This document shows, one piece after another, positions 34,041 through 43,619 of a stretch of DNA of 54,877 nucleotides. Within the stretch, counting starts at the first letter, position 1. Every line of letters begins with the position of its first letter. Source of the stretch: Enterocloster asparagiformis. Its GTDB lineage: Bacteria; Bacillota; Clostridia; Lachnospirales; Lachnospiraceae. The stretch is from positions 1 through 54,877 of the forward strand of contig JAGZSY010000035.1 of assembly GCA_018380885.1 (NCBI GenBank). Direction: 5' to 3'. The notes under the pieces are model-generated. The model was not told the DNA's origin, did not search any database, and saw only the letters and a program-made list of their open reading frames with translations. A program made the translations under genes and the position numbers.

Positions 34041-35384
34041 ATGAGCATTACCATTTCATTTACCATGGAACCGAAGATGAGCTTGACGGGCGCAAAGCCC
34101 TGGGAGGCGGAGCAGACCGCGGGGTTCGTAAAAGGGCTGGCAAAGGAGCTGGGATACCACTGCGACGTGATTTCCGGATACGTGATCTATCAGCTGTGCC
34201 CGGAGGGGTTTTTGTGGATGACCTGGAAGGGAAAACAGCTGGTGGGAGATTGCCAGACCAACATTGCAGGGCCGGGATTTCACGCGGCCGTTGTTTATTT
34301 TCTGGAATTGTTTGCGGCCAGGGGGAGCTTAAAGCTTTCCGTGAAGGATCCCACGGGATTTTACGCGGACCGCAATTTTGAACGTATGCGCCGGGAGTAT
34401 TTCTATTCCTGGTTTAAGAAACTGCTCCACGCCGTTGTCTCGCGCATCGGTACGGCGGAGGGCAAGCTGGTGTGCTGGCCCTCGGACTATTACCTGCCCG
34501 AGGAGCAGCCGGGAATTGTGATGACCCATATCCGGGGCTTCGGCGTCCGGGAGCTTAAGGGGATCGTCCAGTCAGGTTTGACAAACGCCTTTGCCAAGGA
34601 TTTTTTTATCTGGTGCAACGAGGAAAAGGACGCCTGGTACTTCCGCAACTGCGCCCTGGTGCTGCTGAACCAGCAGTGCTATTTTAAGCCCTCGTCCCGC
34701 AGCAACGAGGATCTGCTGGTCAACCGGGAGGTGATCCGCCTGTTGGAAAAGACCCTGGAGATGGACCGGCAGGTGCCGTTTCCCGTGGCGGAATACCAGG
34801 AGGTGTGCGCCCTGGACGGACATGAGTCCGTGGATCTCACCGGGGTGATCCCCATGACCGAGGAACAGCCTGTGGGCTGCCGCCGTGGACTGCTGCAGCG
34901 GACCATCGGGCGGATGCGCTTTGCGGTGCCGGGGAGCTTTCTCTACGATCTGCGCACCCAGGGAAACGCGGAGCGCTACTATGACGACGACGGGGAGAAC
35001 TGGCGGGAATACTACATCTGCGCGGTCAAAACCGACGAGGCGGCTCAGATTCGTCCGGAGCCCTTTGCCCGGGAGACCGTGCTGCGCACGGAAGAATTTT
35101 CGGAGGGGGAGATGAGAGGCAAGCTTGCGGTTTACAAGCCCTCCAGCCGTCAGCTTCCGGGAAAACCTGCGGTGACGAAAGCCGTGCTGGTGGGCGAGAG
35201 CCTGGCCTTTGAGCGCCAGGAACTGCCGGAGACAGGGCAGGAGCGCGGGGAGAGCATCGCCTACACCGTGGCGGCCCAGATCGCCTACAAGGATCAGCTG
35301 ACCATCGTCAGCATCACCTCCGGCAAGGCGGTGGACGAGGAGTGGGCCATCGGCCTGATCCGCCGCGTGGAGGCGGCGGACTGA
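34041..35384 (+). CDS. Unrecognised cytoplasmic protein, 447 residues
   Basis: Not recognised. ATG 34041 is preferred; a TTG at 34032 lies very close to the ribosome site GGAAAGGA and is also possible. The protein is soluble, with no signal or membrane segment, and contains conserved-looking aromatic stretches (HCDVISGYVIYQLCPEGFLW, MTWKGKQLVGDCQTN, DGENWREYYICAVKTD). It follows the LysR gene by 99 bp with its own promoter-like sequence and ends at a strong terminator, so it is a single-gene unit. No catalytic motif is evident. Confidence 0.75.
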   Translation: MSITISFTMEPKMSLTGAKPWEAEQTAGFVKGLAKELGYHCDVISGYVIYQLCPEGFLWMTWKGKQLVGDCQTNIAGPGFHAAVVYFLELFAARGSLKLSVKDPTGFYADRNFERMRREYFYSWFKKLLHAVVSRIGTAEGKLVCWPSDYYLPEEQPGIVMTHIRGFGVRELKGIVQSGLTNAFAKDFFIWCNEEKDAWYFRNCALVLLNQQCYFKPSSRSNEDLLVNREVIRLLEKTLEMDRQVPFPVAEYQEVCALDGHESVDLTGVIPMTEEQPVGCRRGLLQRTIGRMRFAVPGSFLYDLRTQGNAERYYDDDGENWREYYICAVKTDEAAQIRPEPFARETVLRTEEFSEGEMRGKLAVYKPSSRQLPGKPAVTKAVLVGESLAFERQELPETGQERGESIAYTVAAQIAYKDQLTIVSITSGKAVDEEWAIGLIRRVEAAD

Positions 35385-35468
35385 AGGGGCGGCGGGGCCG
35401 CCGTCCGGCAGGGCGTGGAGGAGGATACCCGGCCGCCTTCAGCGCATCAATTATGAATAAATATTAAA

Positions 35469-35500
35469 GAGGATACCCGGTATAGTGGTATCCTCTTTTT
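35469..35500 (+). terminator. Intrinsic terminator after the 34041 gene
   Basis: GAGGATACC/GGTATCCTC, 9 bp perfect, then TTTTT. A GAGGATACCCGG copy also occurs ~50 bp upstream. The rest of 35501-35817 has small palindromes (CGTTATTATAACG) but nothing I can assign. Confidence 0.9.
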
Positions 35501-35817
35501 GGCAGGTTCACCACCTTCGGGCTGCCCGCCCCGCGGAATTTGCCGTTTATTCCAGAGACATATAAGGGCGGGGAAGCGGTAACCAATACAGGATTTTTGG
35601 ATGGAAAAGCAGGGAGAGTTTTTCGTTATTATAACGTGAATGTCCGCGTACCAAGGAATTCCCGGAGATTATTTTCCGTGACATTTTATATATTCCGGGT
35701 TCAAACGGAAGTGTCAGACTCCAGTGAACCATGGTAAAAGTTTTTTTTCTGCGGCTATATTTTTGAACAAAGTTTGGAAGCTTTATAAAACAACTTGGAA
35801 ACAAACTAGCGGAGCAG

Positions 35818-35846
35818 TTGACAAATTATACGCATGTTGTTACAAT
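35818..35846 (+). promoter_or_regulatory. Strong sigma-A promoter of the DUF3798 transporter operon
   Basis: TTGACA, 17 bp, TACAAT, giving a leader of ~45 nt before the ATG at 35898. No operator is obvious. Confidence 0.9.
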
Positions 35847-35897
35847 TATAAAGATACTATTAAAACTTATTTACAAAATAAGATTACGGAGGTTAGT

Positions 35898-37196
35898 ATG
35901 AAAAAAATTCTCAGCATTTCGCTTGCAGCGCTCATGCTCTCATCGCTTGTAGCCTGCGGCAACAGCAACAGCGCGCCTGAGACCAAGGCGGCCGCGACAC
36001 AGGCCACAGAGGCTAAGGCAGAGGACACAAAAGCAGAGGACACAAAAGCAGAAGAAACTGAGGCGGCCGGTGAGCAGGCAGCCAGTGATTACCACATCGG
36101 TATCGTAACAGGTTCCGTTTCCCAGTCCGAGGACGACCGCCGGGGCGCCGAGGCGTTCCAGGCCGAGTACGGCGAGGACATGGTTAAGCTTGCCATTTAT
36201 CCGGACAACTTTACCGAGGAGCTTGAGACCACAATCCAGACTATCGTTAACCTTTCCGACGATCCCCTGATGAAGGCGATCATCGTAAACCAGTCCGTAC
36301 CGGGCACCACCGAGGCGTTCCGTAAGATCAAAGAGAGCCGCCCCGACATCCTGTGTATCGCCGGCGAGAGCCACGAGGACCTGCCGGAGATCGGCAGCGC
36401 AGCTGATCTGGTCTGCAACAACGACTTCGTTGCCCGCGGCTACCTGATCATCCGCACCGCTCACGAGCTGGGCTGCGATACCTTCGTACATATCTCCTTC
36501 CCGCGTCACATGGCTTACGAGACCATGAGCCGCCGTGTAGCCATCATGCAGGCGGCCTGCGAGGAATTCGGCATGAAGTTCGTACTTGAGACCGCTCCCG
36601 ATCCCACCTCCGACGTGGGTGTTGCCGGCGCTCAGGCCTACATTTTGGAGAAGGTTCCGGAGTGGGTTGAGAAATACGGCGAGAACGCTGCGTACTTCTG
36701 TACCAACGACGCGCACACCGAGCCCCTGCTGAAGCAGCTGCTTGAGTACGGCGGCTATTTCATCGAGGCGGATCTTCCCTCCCCGCTGATGGGTTATCCC
36801 GGAGCTTTGGGCATCGACCTGACCGCTGAGGCCGGCGATTTCGAGAAGATCCTTGCAAAGGTTGAGTCCACGATCTGTGAAAAGGGCGGCGCCGACCACT
36901 TCGGCACATGGGCATACTCCTACGGCTACATCCAGAGCGCAGGTCTTGCACAGCACGCGATGAACGTGCTCAACAACGAGAGCGAGCTGGACGACATGGA
37001 CGATATCGCAAAGGCTTATCAGAAATATTCACCCAAGGCGGAGTGGAACGGCTCCAACTACACCAATGTGGACACCGGCGTTAAGCTGGGCAACGTATTC
37101 CTGGTATATCAGGACACCTACATCATGGGCAATCCCGGACACTTCATGGGCTCCACGAAGGTTGAGGTTCCGGAAAAATATTTCACCATTAAATAA
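35898..37196 (+). CDS. DUF3798 family substrate-binding lipoprotein
   Basis: 432 residues, ATG after ACGGAGGTTAGT. Lipobox SLVAC at residues ~17-21, then a repetitive acidic linker (AEDTKAEDTKAEET) and a type-1 periplasmic-binding-like domain (~65-432: YHIGIVTGSVSQSEDDRRGA, IIVNQSVPGTTEAFRKIKES, CIAGESHEDLP). This is the DUF3798 family, whose ligand I do not know. It precedes an RbsA-type ATPase and two permeases, so it is the binding component of an ABC uptake system. A hairpin after the gene probably raises its mRNA level over the rest of the operon. Confidence 0.85.
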   Translation: MKKILSISLAALMLSSLVACGNSNSAPETKAAATQATEAKAEDTKAEDTKAEETEAAGEQAASDYHIGIVTGSVSQSEDDRRGAEAFQAEYGEDMVKLAIYPDNFTEELETTIQTIVNLSDDPLMKAIIVNQSVPGTTEAFRKIKESRPDILCIAGESHEDLPEIGSAADLVCNNDFVARGYLIIRTAHELGCDTFVHISFPRHMAYETMSRRVAIMQAACEEFGMKFVLETAPDPTSDVGVAGAQAYILEKVPEWVEKYGENAAYFCTNDAHTEPLLKQLLEYGGYFIEADLPSPLMGYPGALGIDLTAEAGDFEKILAKVESTICEKGGADHFGTWAYSYGYIQSAGLAQHAMNVLNNESELDDMDDIAKAYQKYSPKAEWNGSNYTNVDTGVKLGNVFLVYQDTYIMGNPGHFMGSTKVEVPEKYFTIK

Positions 37197-37228
37197 GACG
37201 CTTGTAAAAACGGCAAGTTTTGGAAACA

Positions 37229-37250
37229 GGGGGAGGAAATTTCCTCCCCC
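37229..37250 (+). other. Perfect hairpin after the binding-protein gene
   Basis: GGGGGAGGAAA/TTTCCTCCCCC, an 11-bp palindrome without a T tract. Such intercistronic stems typically protect the upstream binding-protein mRNA while allowing read-through. Confidence 0.7.
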
Positions 37251-37271
37251 GTTGTAATAGGTGGGCATAAT

Positions 37272-38861
37272 ATGATAGAAAATAACGCTCCATTGTTGGA
37301 GATGCGAAATATAAAGAAGGATTTCTTCGGCAACCAGGTCCTGACCGATATCAATTTCACGCTGAAGGCGGGCCAGGTTTTGGGCCTTGTGGGAGAGAAC
37401 GGAGCAGGTAAAAGCACCCTGATGAAGCTTCTCTTTGGTATGGACGTGATCAGAGAGACCGGCGGGTATGAGGGGGATGTGCTGATCAACGGCGAGAAGG
37501 TCAACTTCAATACGCCCTTTGATGCCCTGCATGTGGGAATCGGCATGGTTCATCAGGAGTTTTCCCTGATCCCCGGCTTTACGGCCACTGAGAATATCTT
37601 GCTCAACCGTGAACCGAAGAAAAAGAGTGTGATCTCAGAAGTGTTTGGAGATCGTTTGGATACTCTTGATTACAAGAAAATGGCAGAGATGTCCGCGCAG
37701 GCCATTGAGAAGATGGGTGTGAATATCGACGCGGATATGGCGATCAGCGATATGCCGGTGGGACACAAGCAGTTCACCGAGATCGCCCGGGAGCTCAGCA
37801 AGGAGCAGCTGAAGCTGCTGATTCTCGATGAGCCCACTGCTGTTCTGACGGAACAGGAGGCCGACGCTCTGCTGAACTCCATTCGCGGCATGGCTGCCAA
37901 AGGCATTGCCGTGATTTTCATCACCCATCGCCTGCACGAGATTCTCGCGGTCTGCGACAAAGTCGTGATCATGCGCGACGGGTATGTGGTAAAAGATGTT
38001 TCCGCCAAGGAAACGGATGTTGAGGATATCACCAAGTGGATGGTGGGCAGAAATATTGAGTCCGCAGCCAAGGCTGATATCAAGATAGACCCCAATGCAA
38101 AGAATATCATGAGCATCCGCAACCTCTGGGTGGACATGCCCGGAGAGACGGTGCGCAACGTGAGCCTGGACATCAAGGAAGGCGAGATTCTGGGCATCGG
38201 CGGGCTGGCCGGCCAGGGTAAGCTGGGAATTCCCAACGGCGTTATGGGCCTTTACGATGCGGGCGGCACCGTGGAATTCGACGGAAAAAATATCCCGCTG
38301 AACAGCCCGCGAAAATGCCTGGATTCCTCGCTGGCGTTTGTGTCCGAGGACAGAAGAGGCGTGGGCCTGCTGTTGGACGAGACGCTGGAGTGGAATATCG
38401 CGTTTACCGCCATGCAGATTCAGGGTAAATTCCTCAAAAAATACCTGGGCGGCCTGGTCAGCTGGAGAGACGAAAAGGCGATCCATGAGGTGACCCAGAA
38501 ATATATCGATGAGCTTATGATCAAGTGCACCAGCTCCATGCAGAAGGCCAAGGAACTCTCCGGCGGCAACCAGCAGAAGGTGTGCCTGGCCAAGGCCTTT
38601 GCCCTGGAGCCCAAATTCCTGTTTGTATCCGAGCCCACAAGAGGAATCGATGTCGGCGCGAAATCTCTGGTTTTGGACGCGTTGAAGAAGTTCAACCGGG
38701 AGCGCAGCGTCACGGTCGTGATGATTTCGTCCGAGCTGGAGGAATTGCGGACAACCTGTGACCGCATTGCCATTGTTTCGGGCGGTAAGATAGCTGGAAT
38801 CCTGCCGGCTACCGAATCTTCGGAAAAATTCGGCCTGCTGATGGTCAGCCAGGTTAAATAA
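37272..38861 (+). CDS. Sugar-type ABC transporter ATP-binding protein (RbsA/MglA-like)
   Basis: 529 residues with two nucleotide-binding domains. The first has a full Walker A (GENGAGKSTLMK), Walker B (LLILDEPTAVLTEQEA) and HRLHE switch. The second has an altered Walker A (GLAGQGKLGIPNG, lacking the Thr/Ser), signature ELSGGNQQKVCLAKAF and EPTRGIDVGAK. An altered second site is normal in this family. It energises the two permeases downstream. The DUF3798 partner suggests a substrate other than the well-known pentoses or galactose. Confidence 0.92.
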   Translation: MIENNAPLLEMRNIKKDFFGNQVLTDINFTLKAGQVLGLVGENGAGKSTLMKLLFGMDVIRETGGYEGDVLINGEKVNFNTPFDALHVGIGMVHQEFSLIPGFTATENILLNREPKKKSVISEVFGDRLDTLDYKKMAEMSAQAIEKMGVNIDADMAISDMPVGHKQFTEIARELSKEQLKLLILDEPTAVLTEQEADALLNSIRGMAAKGIAVIFITHRLHEILAVCDKVVIMRDGYVVKDVSAKETDVEDITKWMVGRNIESAAKADIKIDPNAKNIMSIRNLWVDMPGETVRNVSLDIKEGEILGIGGLAGQGKLGIPNGVMGLYDAGGTVEFDGKNIPLNSPRKCLDSSLAFVSEDRRGVGLLLDETLEWNIAFTAMQIQGKFLKKYLGGLVSWRDEKAIHEVTQKYIDELMIKCTSSMQKAKELSGGNQQKVCLAKAFALEPKFLFVSEPTRGIDVGAKSLVLDALKKFNRERSVTVVMISSELEELRTTCDRIAIVSGGKIAGILPATESSEKFGLLMVSQVK

Positions 38862-38873
38862 GGGGGAGACAGC

Positions 38874-39953
38874 ATGGGAAAAAATTCAGATAATACAGCC
38901 GGTTCCGGATTAAAAGGCAAAATCACGGAATTCGTTCACAATTTTGGCCTTCCCAGAGTGATCATCGCCGGATTCCTTCTGGCGCTTTTCATCCTGGCGC
39001 CTGTGGTGGGAGCGGACCTCCCCACACAGATCAGCAACACAATCAACCGTTTCAGCTGGAACGCGGTTATGGTTCTGGCGATGGTGCCCATGGTGCACTC
39101 GGGCTGCGGACTGAACTTCGGCCTGCCCCTTGGCATTATCTCCGGACTTTTGGGCGCGACGATGTCCATTCAGTTCGGCTTTACCGGCCCTATGAGCTTT
39201 GTGATGGCGATTGTGATCGCCACACCCTTCGCGCTGATCTTCGGCGGCGGCTACGGCTGGCTGTTGAACAAGATCAAGGGCGGAGAGATGATGATCGCAA
39301 CCTACGTGGGCTTTTCCTCAGTTTCCTTCATGTGTATGATGTGGCTTTTGCTTCCCTACAGCAGCCCGACCATGGTCTGGGGACTGTCTGGCAAGGGACT
39401 TCGCACCACCATCTCCCTGGAGGGCTTTTACGACAAGGTTCTGGCCAATTTCCTCCATATTCAGATTGGAAATCTTTCCATACCGGTAGGCAGCCTTCTG
39501 TTCTTCGCAGTGCTGGCCTTCCTGATGTGGGCGTTTCTGCACACCAAGACCGGCACGGCTATGACCGCAGTGGGGTCCAACCCCAGCTTCGCCAGGGCTT
39601 CCGGTATCAATATCGACAAGACGAGAATGCTCTCGGTGGTCATGTCCACCTGGCTGGCTGCGGTGGGAATCCTGATGTATGAACAGGGCTTCGGCTTTAT
39701 CCAGCTGTACATGGCGCCGTTCTACATGGCGCTTCCCGCAGTTTCCGCCATCCTGATCGGCGGCGCTTCGGTTAACAAGGCGTCCATTACCAACGTTATC
39801 ATCGGTACGTTCCTGTTCCAGGGCATTGTGACCATGACCCCAACGGTAATAAATTCCATGATTCATATGGACATGAGCGAGGTTATCCGTATCATTGTCT
39901 CCAATGGTATGATTCTCTATGCTTTGACCAGAAAGACGGAGGGATCAAAATGA
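38874..39953 (+). CDS. ABC transporter permease (RbsC-like), first
   Basis: 359 residues with ~9 hydrophobic segments. Family motifs of the ribose/branched amino acid permease group: VPMVHSGCGLNFGLPLGIIS and, near the end, AVGSNPSFARASGINIDKTR and ILIGGASVNKASITNV. ATG after GGGGGAGACAGC. It overlaps the next permease by four bases (ATGA), so the pair probably forms a heterodimeric channel. Confidence 0.9.
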   Translation: MGKNSDNTAGSGLKGKITEFVHNFGLPRVIIAGFLLALFILAPVVGADLPTQISNTINRFSWNAVMVLAMVPMVHSGCGLNFGLPLGIISGLLGATMSIQFGFTGPMSFVMAIVIATPFALIFGGGYGWLLNKIKGGEMMIATYVGFSSVSFMCMMWLLLPYSSPTMVWGLSGKGLRTTISLEGFYDKVLANFLHIQIGNLSIPVGSLLFFAVLAFLMWAFLHTKTGTAMTAVGSNPSFARASGINIDKTRMLSVVMSTWLAAVGILMYEQGFGFIQLYMAPFYMALPAVSAILIGGASVNKASITNVIIGTFLFQGIVTMTPTVINSMIHMDMSEVIRIIVSNGMILYALTRKTEGSK

Positions 39954-41077
39954 GTACAAAACAAAAAAAGAATGGCGCGAAAAGCCCACTGGAACTGCTC
40001 CGCAACAACTCCGTACCGATCATGTTTATCCTGATCTGCGCTGTCTGCATACCGGTATCCGGCTTTTCGCCGGGGTACCTGATCAATGAGATTCTCACCA
40101 GAATGGGCAGAAACACGTTTTTGATCCTCAGCCTGCTGATCCCCATCATGGCCGGCATGGGACTGAACTTCGGTATGACCCTTGGCGCTATGGCCGGACA
40201 GATCGGTTTGATCTTTGCCGCCGACTGGCAGATATGGGGCATCCCGGGCATGGTGCTGGCCGTCATTATCTCCATCCCGATCTCCGTGCTGCTGGGCCTT
40301 TTCTGCGGAAAGATGCTCAACATGGCAAAGGGACGTGAGATGATCACCAGCTATATCATCGCCTTTTTCATGAACGGCTTGTACCAGCTGGTGGTGCTGT
40401 ACATGATGGGACCTGTAATCCCCATCAAGCACTCCTCCATCAAGCTGCCCAGAGGCTACGGCATCCGCAACACGGTCAGCCTTTTGAATATGCGCCAGGC
40501 CTTGGACAACCTGTGGGCCATCCGCATCGGCGGCGTGAAGATTCCGGTGCTGACCCTGTTAATCACCGGCCTGCTGTGCCTGTTCATTATCTGGTTCCGC
40601 AAGACCAAGCTGGGCCAGGACATGCGCGCCGTGGGCCAGGATATGGATGTGGCCAGGGACGCCGGAATCAAGGTTGAGCGGACCAGAATCATCGCCATCG
40701 TGCTGTCCACGGTCTGCGCCGGAATCGGAATGGTGATCTACCTGCAGAATATGGGCAACATCGCCACCTACAGCTCCCACACACAGATCGGTATGTTCTG
40801 TATCGCTGCACTGCTGGTGGGCGGCGCTTCCGTGGACCGGGCTTCCATTGGAAACGCGTTTTTGGGCGTTGTCCTGTTCCATCTGATGTTTATTGTGGCG
40901 CCGTCGGCCGGCGCGAAGATCACGGGCGACTCCATGATCGGCGAGTACTTCCGCGTGTTCGTATCCTACGGCGTTATCACCCTTGCTCTTATTATGTATG
41001 AGACGAAGAAACGGATCGCCAAGGGCAAAGCCGGTGAACAGCTGAAGCTTGATCAGAGTGAGGAGGAGGAGAAGTGA
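39950..41077 (+). CDS. ABC transporter permease (RbsC-like), second
   Basis: 375 residues with ~9 hydrophobic segments and the same motifs as its neighbour (MAGMGLNFGMTLGAMAGQIG, AVGQDMDVARDAGIKVERTR, LLVGGASVDRASIGNAF). The start overlaps the preceding stop and its own stop overlaps the next start, both ATGA-type couplings. Confidence 0.9.
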   Translation: MSTKQKKNGAKSPLELLRNNSVPIMFILICAVCIPVSGFSPGYLINEILTRMGRNTFLILSLLIPIMAGMGLNFGMTLGAMAGQIGLIFAADWQIWGIPGMVLAVIISIPISVLLGLFCGKMLNMAKGREMITSYIIAFFMNGLYQLVVLYMMGPVIPIKHSSIKLPRGYGIRNTVSLLNMRQALDNLWAIRIGGVKIPVLTLLITGLLCLFIIWFRKTKLGQDMRAVGQDMDVARDAGIKVERTRIIAIVLSTVCAGIGMVIYLQNMGNIATYSSHTQIGMFCIAALLVGGASVDRASIGNAFLGVVLFHLMFIVAPSAGAKITGDSMIGEYFRVFVSYGVITLALIMYETKKRIAKGKAGEQLKLDQSEEEEK

Positions 41078-41538
41078 AAACGAGACGAGCCATTTTGTTC
41101 CGAGTAGGGGCTGTCCTGCTTCTGCTCATCATTGCCGCTTCCATGATGGTCATCGGCCGCGGGCACACCGTGTATATGGACAACAAGGCCATAGAGTACA
41201 ACGGCCAGACCTACCCATCGTTCTATAAAGTCGACGTGTACGTGGGCGGAGAGCGGGTTGCAAAGCTTCGCGACAAAGACAGAGGGATGGCCACCAATAT
41301 TGGCCAGAAATTCACAATGACCCTGGCGATCACCAGAGAGAAGGGCGGCGAGGAGGAAAACGTTGAGGTTTCCCTCAATCTGCCGTACAACATGGATGGA
41401 ATCGCCATCAACCTGCCGGCCTGCATGGCGGGGCTTCCGGGGGATGTCTGCATGTCCGAGTTTGTGATTGCGACTCAGGAATCGGAGGAGTCCACCGAGG
41501 AGACTGTGGACGAGTTTGGCATCGGGGCGGAGTTTTAA
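41074..41538 (+). CDS. Small membrane-anchored protein of the transporter operon (DUF6672-like)
   Basis: 154 residues: one N-terminal membrane helix (~9-29) followed by an extracellular beta-rich domain (GHTVYMDNKAIEYNGQTYPS, KVDVYVGGERVAKLRDKDRG) and an acidic tail. It resembles the DUF6672 proteins I recall beside DUF3798 transporters; the label is tentative. Coupled to the last permease by a four-base overlap and followed by a terminator. It may be an accessory or sensory subunit; its role is unknown. Confidence 0.65.
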   Translation: MKTRRAILFRVGAVLLLLIIAASMMVIGRGHTVYMDNKAIEYNGQTYPSFYKVDVYVGGERVAKLRDKDRGMATNIGQKFTMTLAITREKGGEEENVEVSLNLPYNMDGIAINLPACMAGLPGDVCMSEFVIATQESEESTEETVDEFGIGAEF

Positions 41539-41564
41539 GCTCAGCGCCGTATAGTGAAAGATCG

Positions 41565-41600
41565 AGAGGGTGTCCCGGAAACGGGCATCCTCTTTGACTT
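41565..41600 (+). terminator. Terminator of the DUF3798 transporter operon
   Basis: AGAGGGTGTCCCG/CGGGCATCCTCT around GAAA, then TTGACTTTAT. A second short dyad, CTTTTCCagtGGAAAAAG, lies at 41628-41645 and may be an operator for the next gene. Confidence 0.75.
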
Positions 41601-41760
41601 TATTTACGGACGTTCAAAAAGGCTGTGCTTTTCCAGTGGAAAAAGGCGCGGTTTTGTGATACACTAATAAGCATCATGGCTATACGTCGAGGATTTTGAC
41701 AATGGCCGTGAGGCGGATATTAGAAAATGAAATATACGACGGGGAAGTTGAAACAGAGAG

Positions 41761-43521
41761 ATGAAAACAAGCACACTGATTAAGCGCTTTGCGCCATATT
41801 ACCGGAAATATTTAGGCATCATGGGGATGGATCTGTTCTGCGCCGCGCTCACCACCATCTGTGAGCTGGTGCTGCCTTTGATTCTGCGCTATATCACCAA
41901 CCTGGGGATGAACGATCTGTCCGCGCTGACCGTGCGGACCATTGTGACCATCGGGGCGCTTTATTTTGTTCTGCGCATCATCGACGGCGTTGCCAGCTTT
42001 TATATGGCCTACACCGGCCACGTGATGGGAGCGTCCATTGAGACGGATATGCGCGAGGACGCCTTTTCCCATCTGCAAAAGCTGTCGGACAACTATTTCA
42101 ACAATACCAAGGTCGGGCAGATCATGTCGCGGATTACCAGCGACCTATTCGATGTGACGGAGTTCGCCCACCACTGCCCGGAAGAATTCTTTATTGCATT
42201 TTTGAAAACGGTGGTATCCTTTGTGATCCTGTCCCGGATCAATCTGCTGCTGACCGTGATTATCTTTGTGCTGATTCCGGTCATGGCGCTGTCCTGCTCT
42301 TATTTCAATTTGCAGGTGAGAAAGGCCTTTAAACGGCAGAGAAACCACATCGGTGAATTAAACGCGCGGATTGAGGACAGCCTGTTAGGCAATAAGGTCG
42401 TCAGGGCCTTTGCCAACGAGGCGGTGGAGATCGGCAAATTTAACCGCGACAATCAGGAATTTTTAAAGATCAAGCGTCAGACGTATAAGTATATGGCGGC
42501 GTTCCAGAATACCATCCGCATGTTCGACGGCCTGATGTACGTGGTGGTGATTGTAGCAGGCGGCATTTTTATGATCAAAGGCCTGATTGCGCCGGCGGAC
42601 CTGGTGGCGTACACGATGTATGTGACCACGCTGCTGTCCACGATCCGGCGGATTATCGAATTTGCGGAGCAGTTCCAGCGGGGTATGACGGGCATCGAGC
42701 GGTTCACCGAGCTGATGGATGCCAGCATTGACATTTTTGACGAGGAGGGAGTTGTTCCACTTCACGACGTGGAGGGCGAGATCACGTTCAAACACGTATC
42801 CTTTGAGTACCCGGACGACCACACGCCGGTGCTCTCCGACATCAACCTGACCATCAGACCCGGGGAAAAGGTAGCCCTGGTGGGACCGTCCGGAGGCGGC
42901 AAGACAACGCTGTGCAACCTGATCCCGCGGTTTTACGACCCCACTGAGGGGGAGATTCTGCTGGACGGCCAGAACATCCGAAACGTCACGCTCCAGAGCC
43001 TGAGAAGCAACGTGGGCGTGGTCCAGCAGGATGTGTACCTGTTCTCCGGCAGCGTCTATGAGAATATCGCCTACGGAAAGCCCGGGGCTACCAGGGACGA
43101 AGTCATCCAGGCAGCAAAGATGGCCGGGGCCCACGAGTTTATCGAAAGCTTAAAGGACGGCTACGACACCTATGTGGGTGAGCGGGGCGTCAAGCTGTCG
43201 GGCGGGCAGAAGCAGAGAATCAGCATTGCCCGGGTGATGCTGCGCGCGCCCAAGCTGGTGGTGCTGGACGAGGCCACGGCGGCGCTTGACAACGAGAGCG
43301 AGCATCTGGTGGCCGAATCCCTGGACAAGCTGGCCGCGGGCAGAACCACGCTGACCATCGCCCACCGTTTGACCACCATCCAGGGGGCGGACCGGATTCT
43401 GGTCCTTTCGGGCAGCCGGATTGTGGAGGAAGGCAGCCATGAGGCGTTGATGAAACAGCGGGGGATCTACTATCAGCTGTACACCTCGGCCAATATCGCG
43501 GATCAGGAGACCGGGGATTAA
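41761..43521 (+). CDS. ABC exporter, fused membrane and ATP-binding domains
   Basis: 586 residues. Six membrane segments (~15-310) precede an ATPase domain with Walker A GPSGGGKTTLCN (~376), Q-loop, signature KLSGGQKQRISIARVM (~479), Walker B LVVLDEATAALD (~499) and the IAHRL switch. It is of the MsbA/LmrA half-transporter type and should homodimerise, as no partner half-transporter is adjacent. Substrate (lipid, drug or peptide) cannot be told. The ribosome site is weak (AGAGAG just before the ATG). Confidence 0.9.
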   Translation: MKTSTLIKRFAPYYRKYLGIMGMDLFCAALTTICELVLPLILRYITNLGMNDLSALTVRTIVTIGALYFVLRIIDGVASFYMAYTGHVMGASIETDMREDAFSHLQKLSDNYFNNTKVGQIMSRITSDLFDVTEFAHHCPEEFFIAFLKTVVSFVILSRINLLLTVIIFVLIPVMALSCSYFNLQVRKAFKRQRNHIGELNARIEDSLLGNKVVRAFANEAVEIGKFNRDNQEFLKIKRQTYKYMAAFQNTIRMFDGLMYVVVIVAGGIFMIKGLIAPADLVAYTMYVTTLLSTIRRIIEFAEQFQRGMTGIERFTELMDASIDIFDEEGVVPLHDVEGEITFKHVSFEYPDDHTPVLSDINLTIRPGEKVALVGPSGGGKTTLCNLIPRFYDPTEGEILLDGQNIRNVTLQSLRSNVGVVQQDVYLFSGSVYENIAYGKPGATRDEVIQAAKMAGAHEFIESLKDGYDTYVGERGVKLSGGQKQRISIARVMLRAPKLVVLDEATAALDNESEHLVAESLDKLAAGRTTLTIAHRLTTIQGADRILVLSGSRIVEEGSHEALMKQRGIYYQLYTSANIADQETGD

Positions 43522-43619
43522 GCGGGAAAATCAGACGGATCGCCGTCTCTGTAGGGCAGCCGGAGGGCTGAAAACGGGGATAGGGAGACCAACTATAGTA
43601 AGGAGAGAAGAAGTTCATT

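Noticed and set aside
37229..37250. Hairpin after the DUF3798 gene as an operon terminator
   Set aside because: No T tract follows, and the ATPase gene starts 21 bp later without its own promoter.
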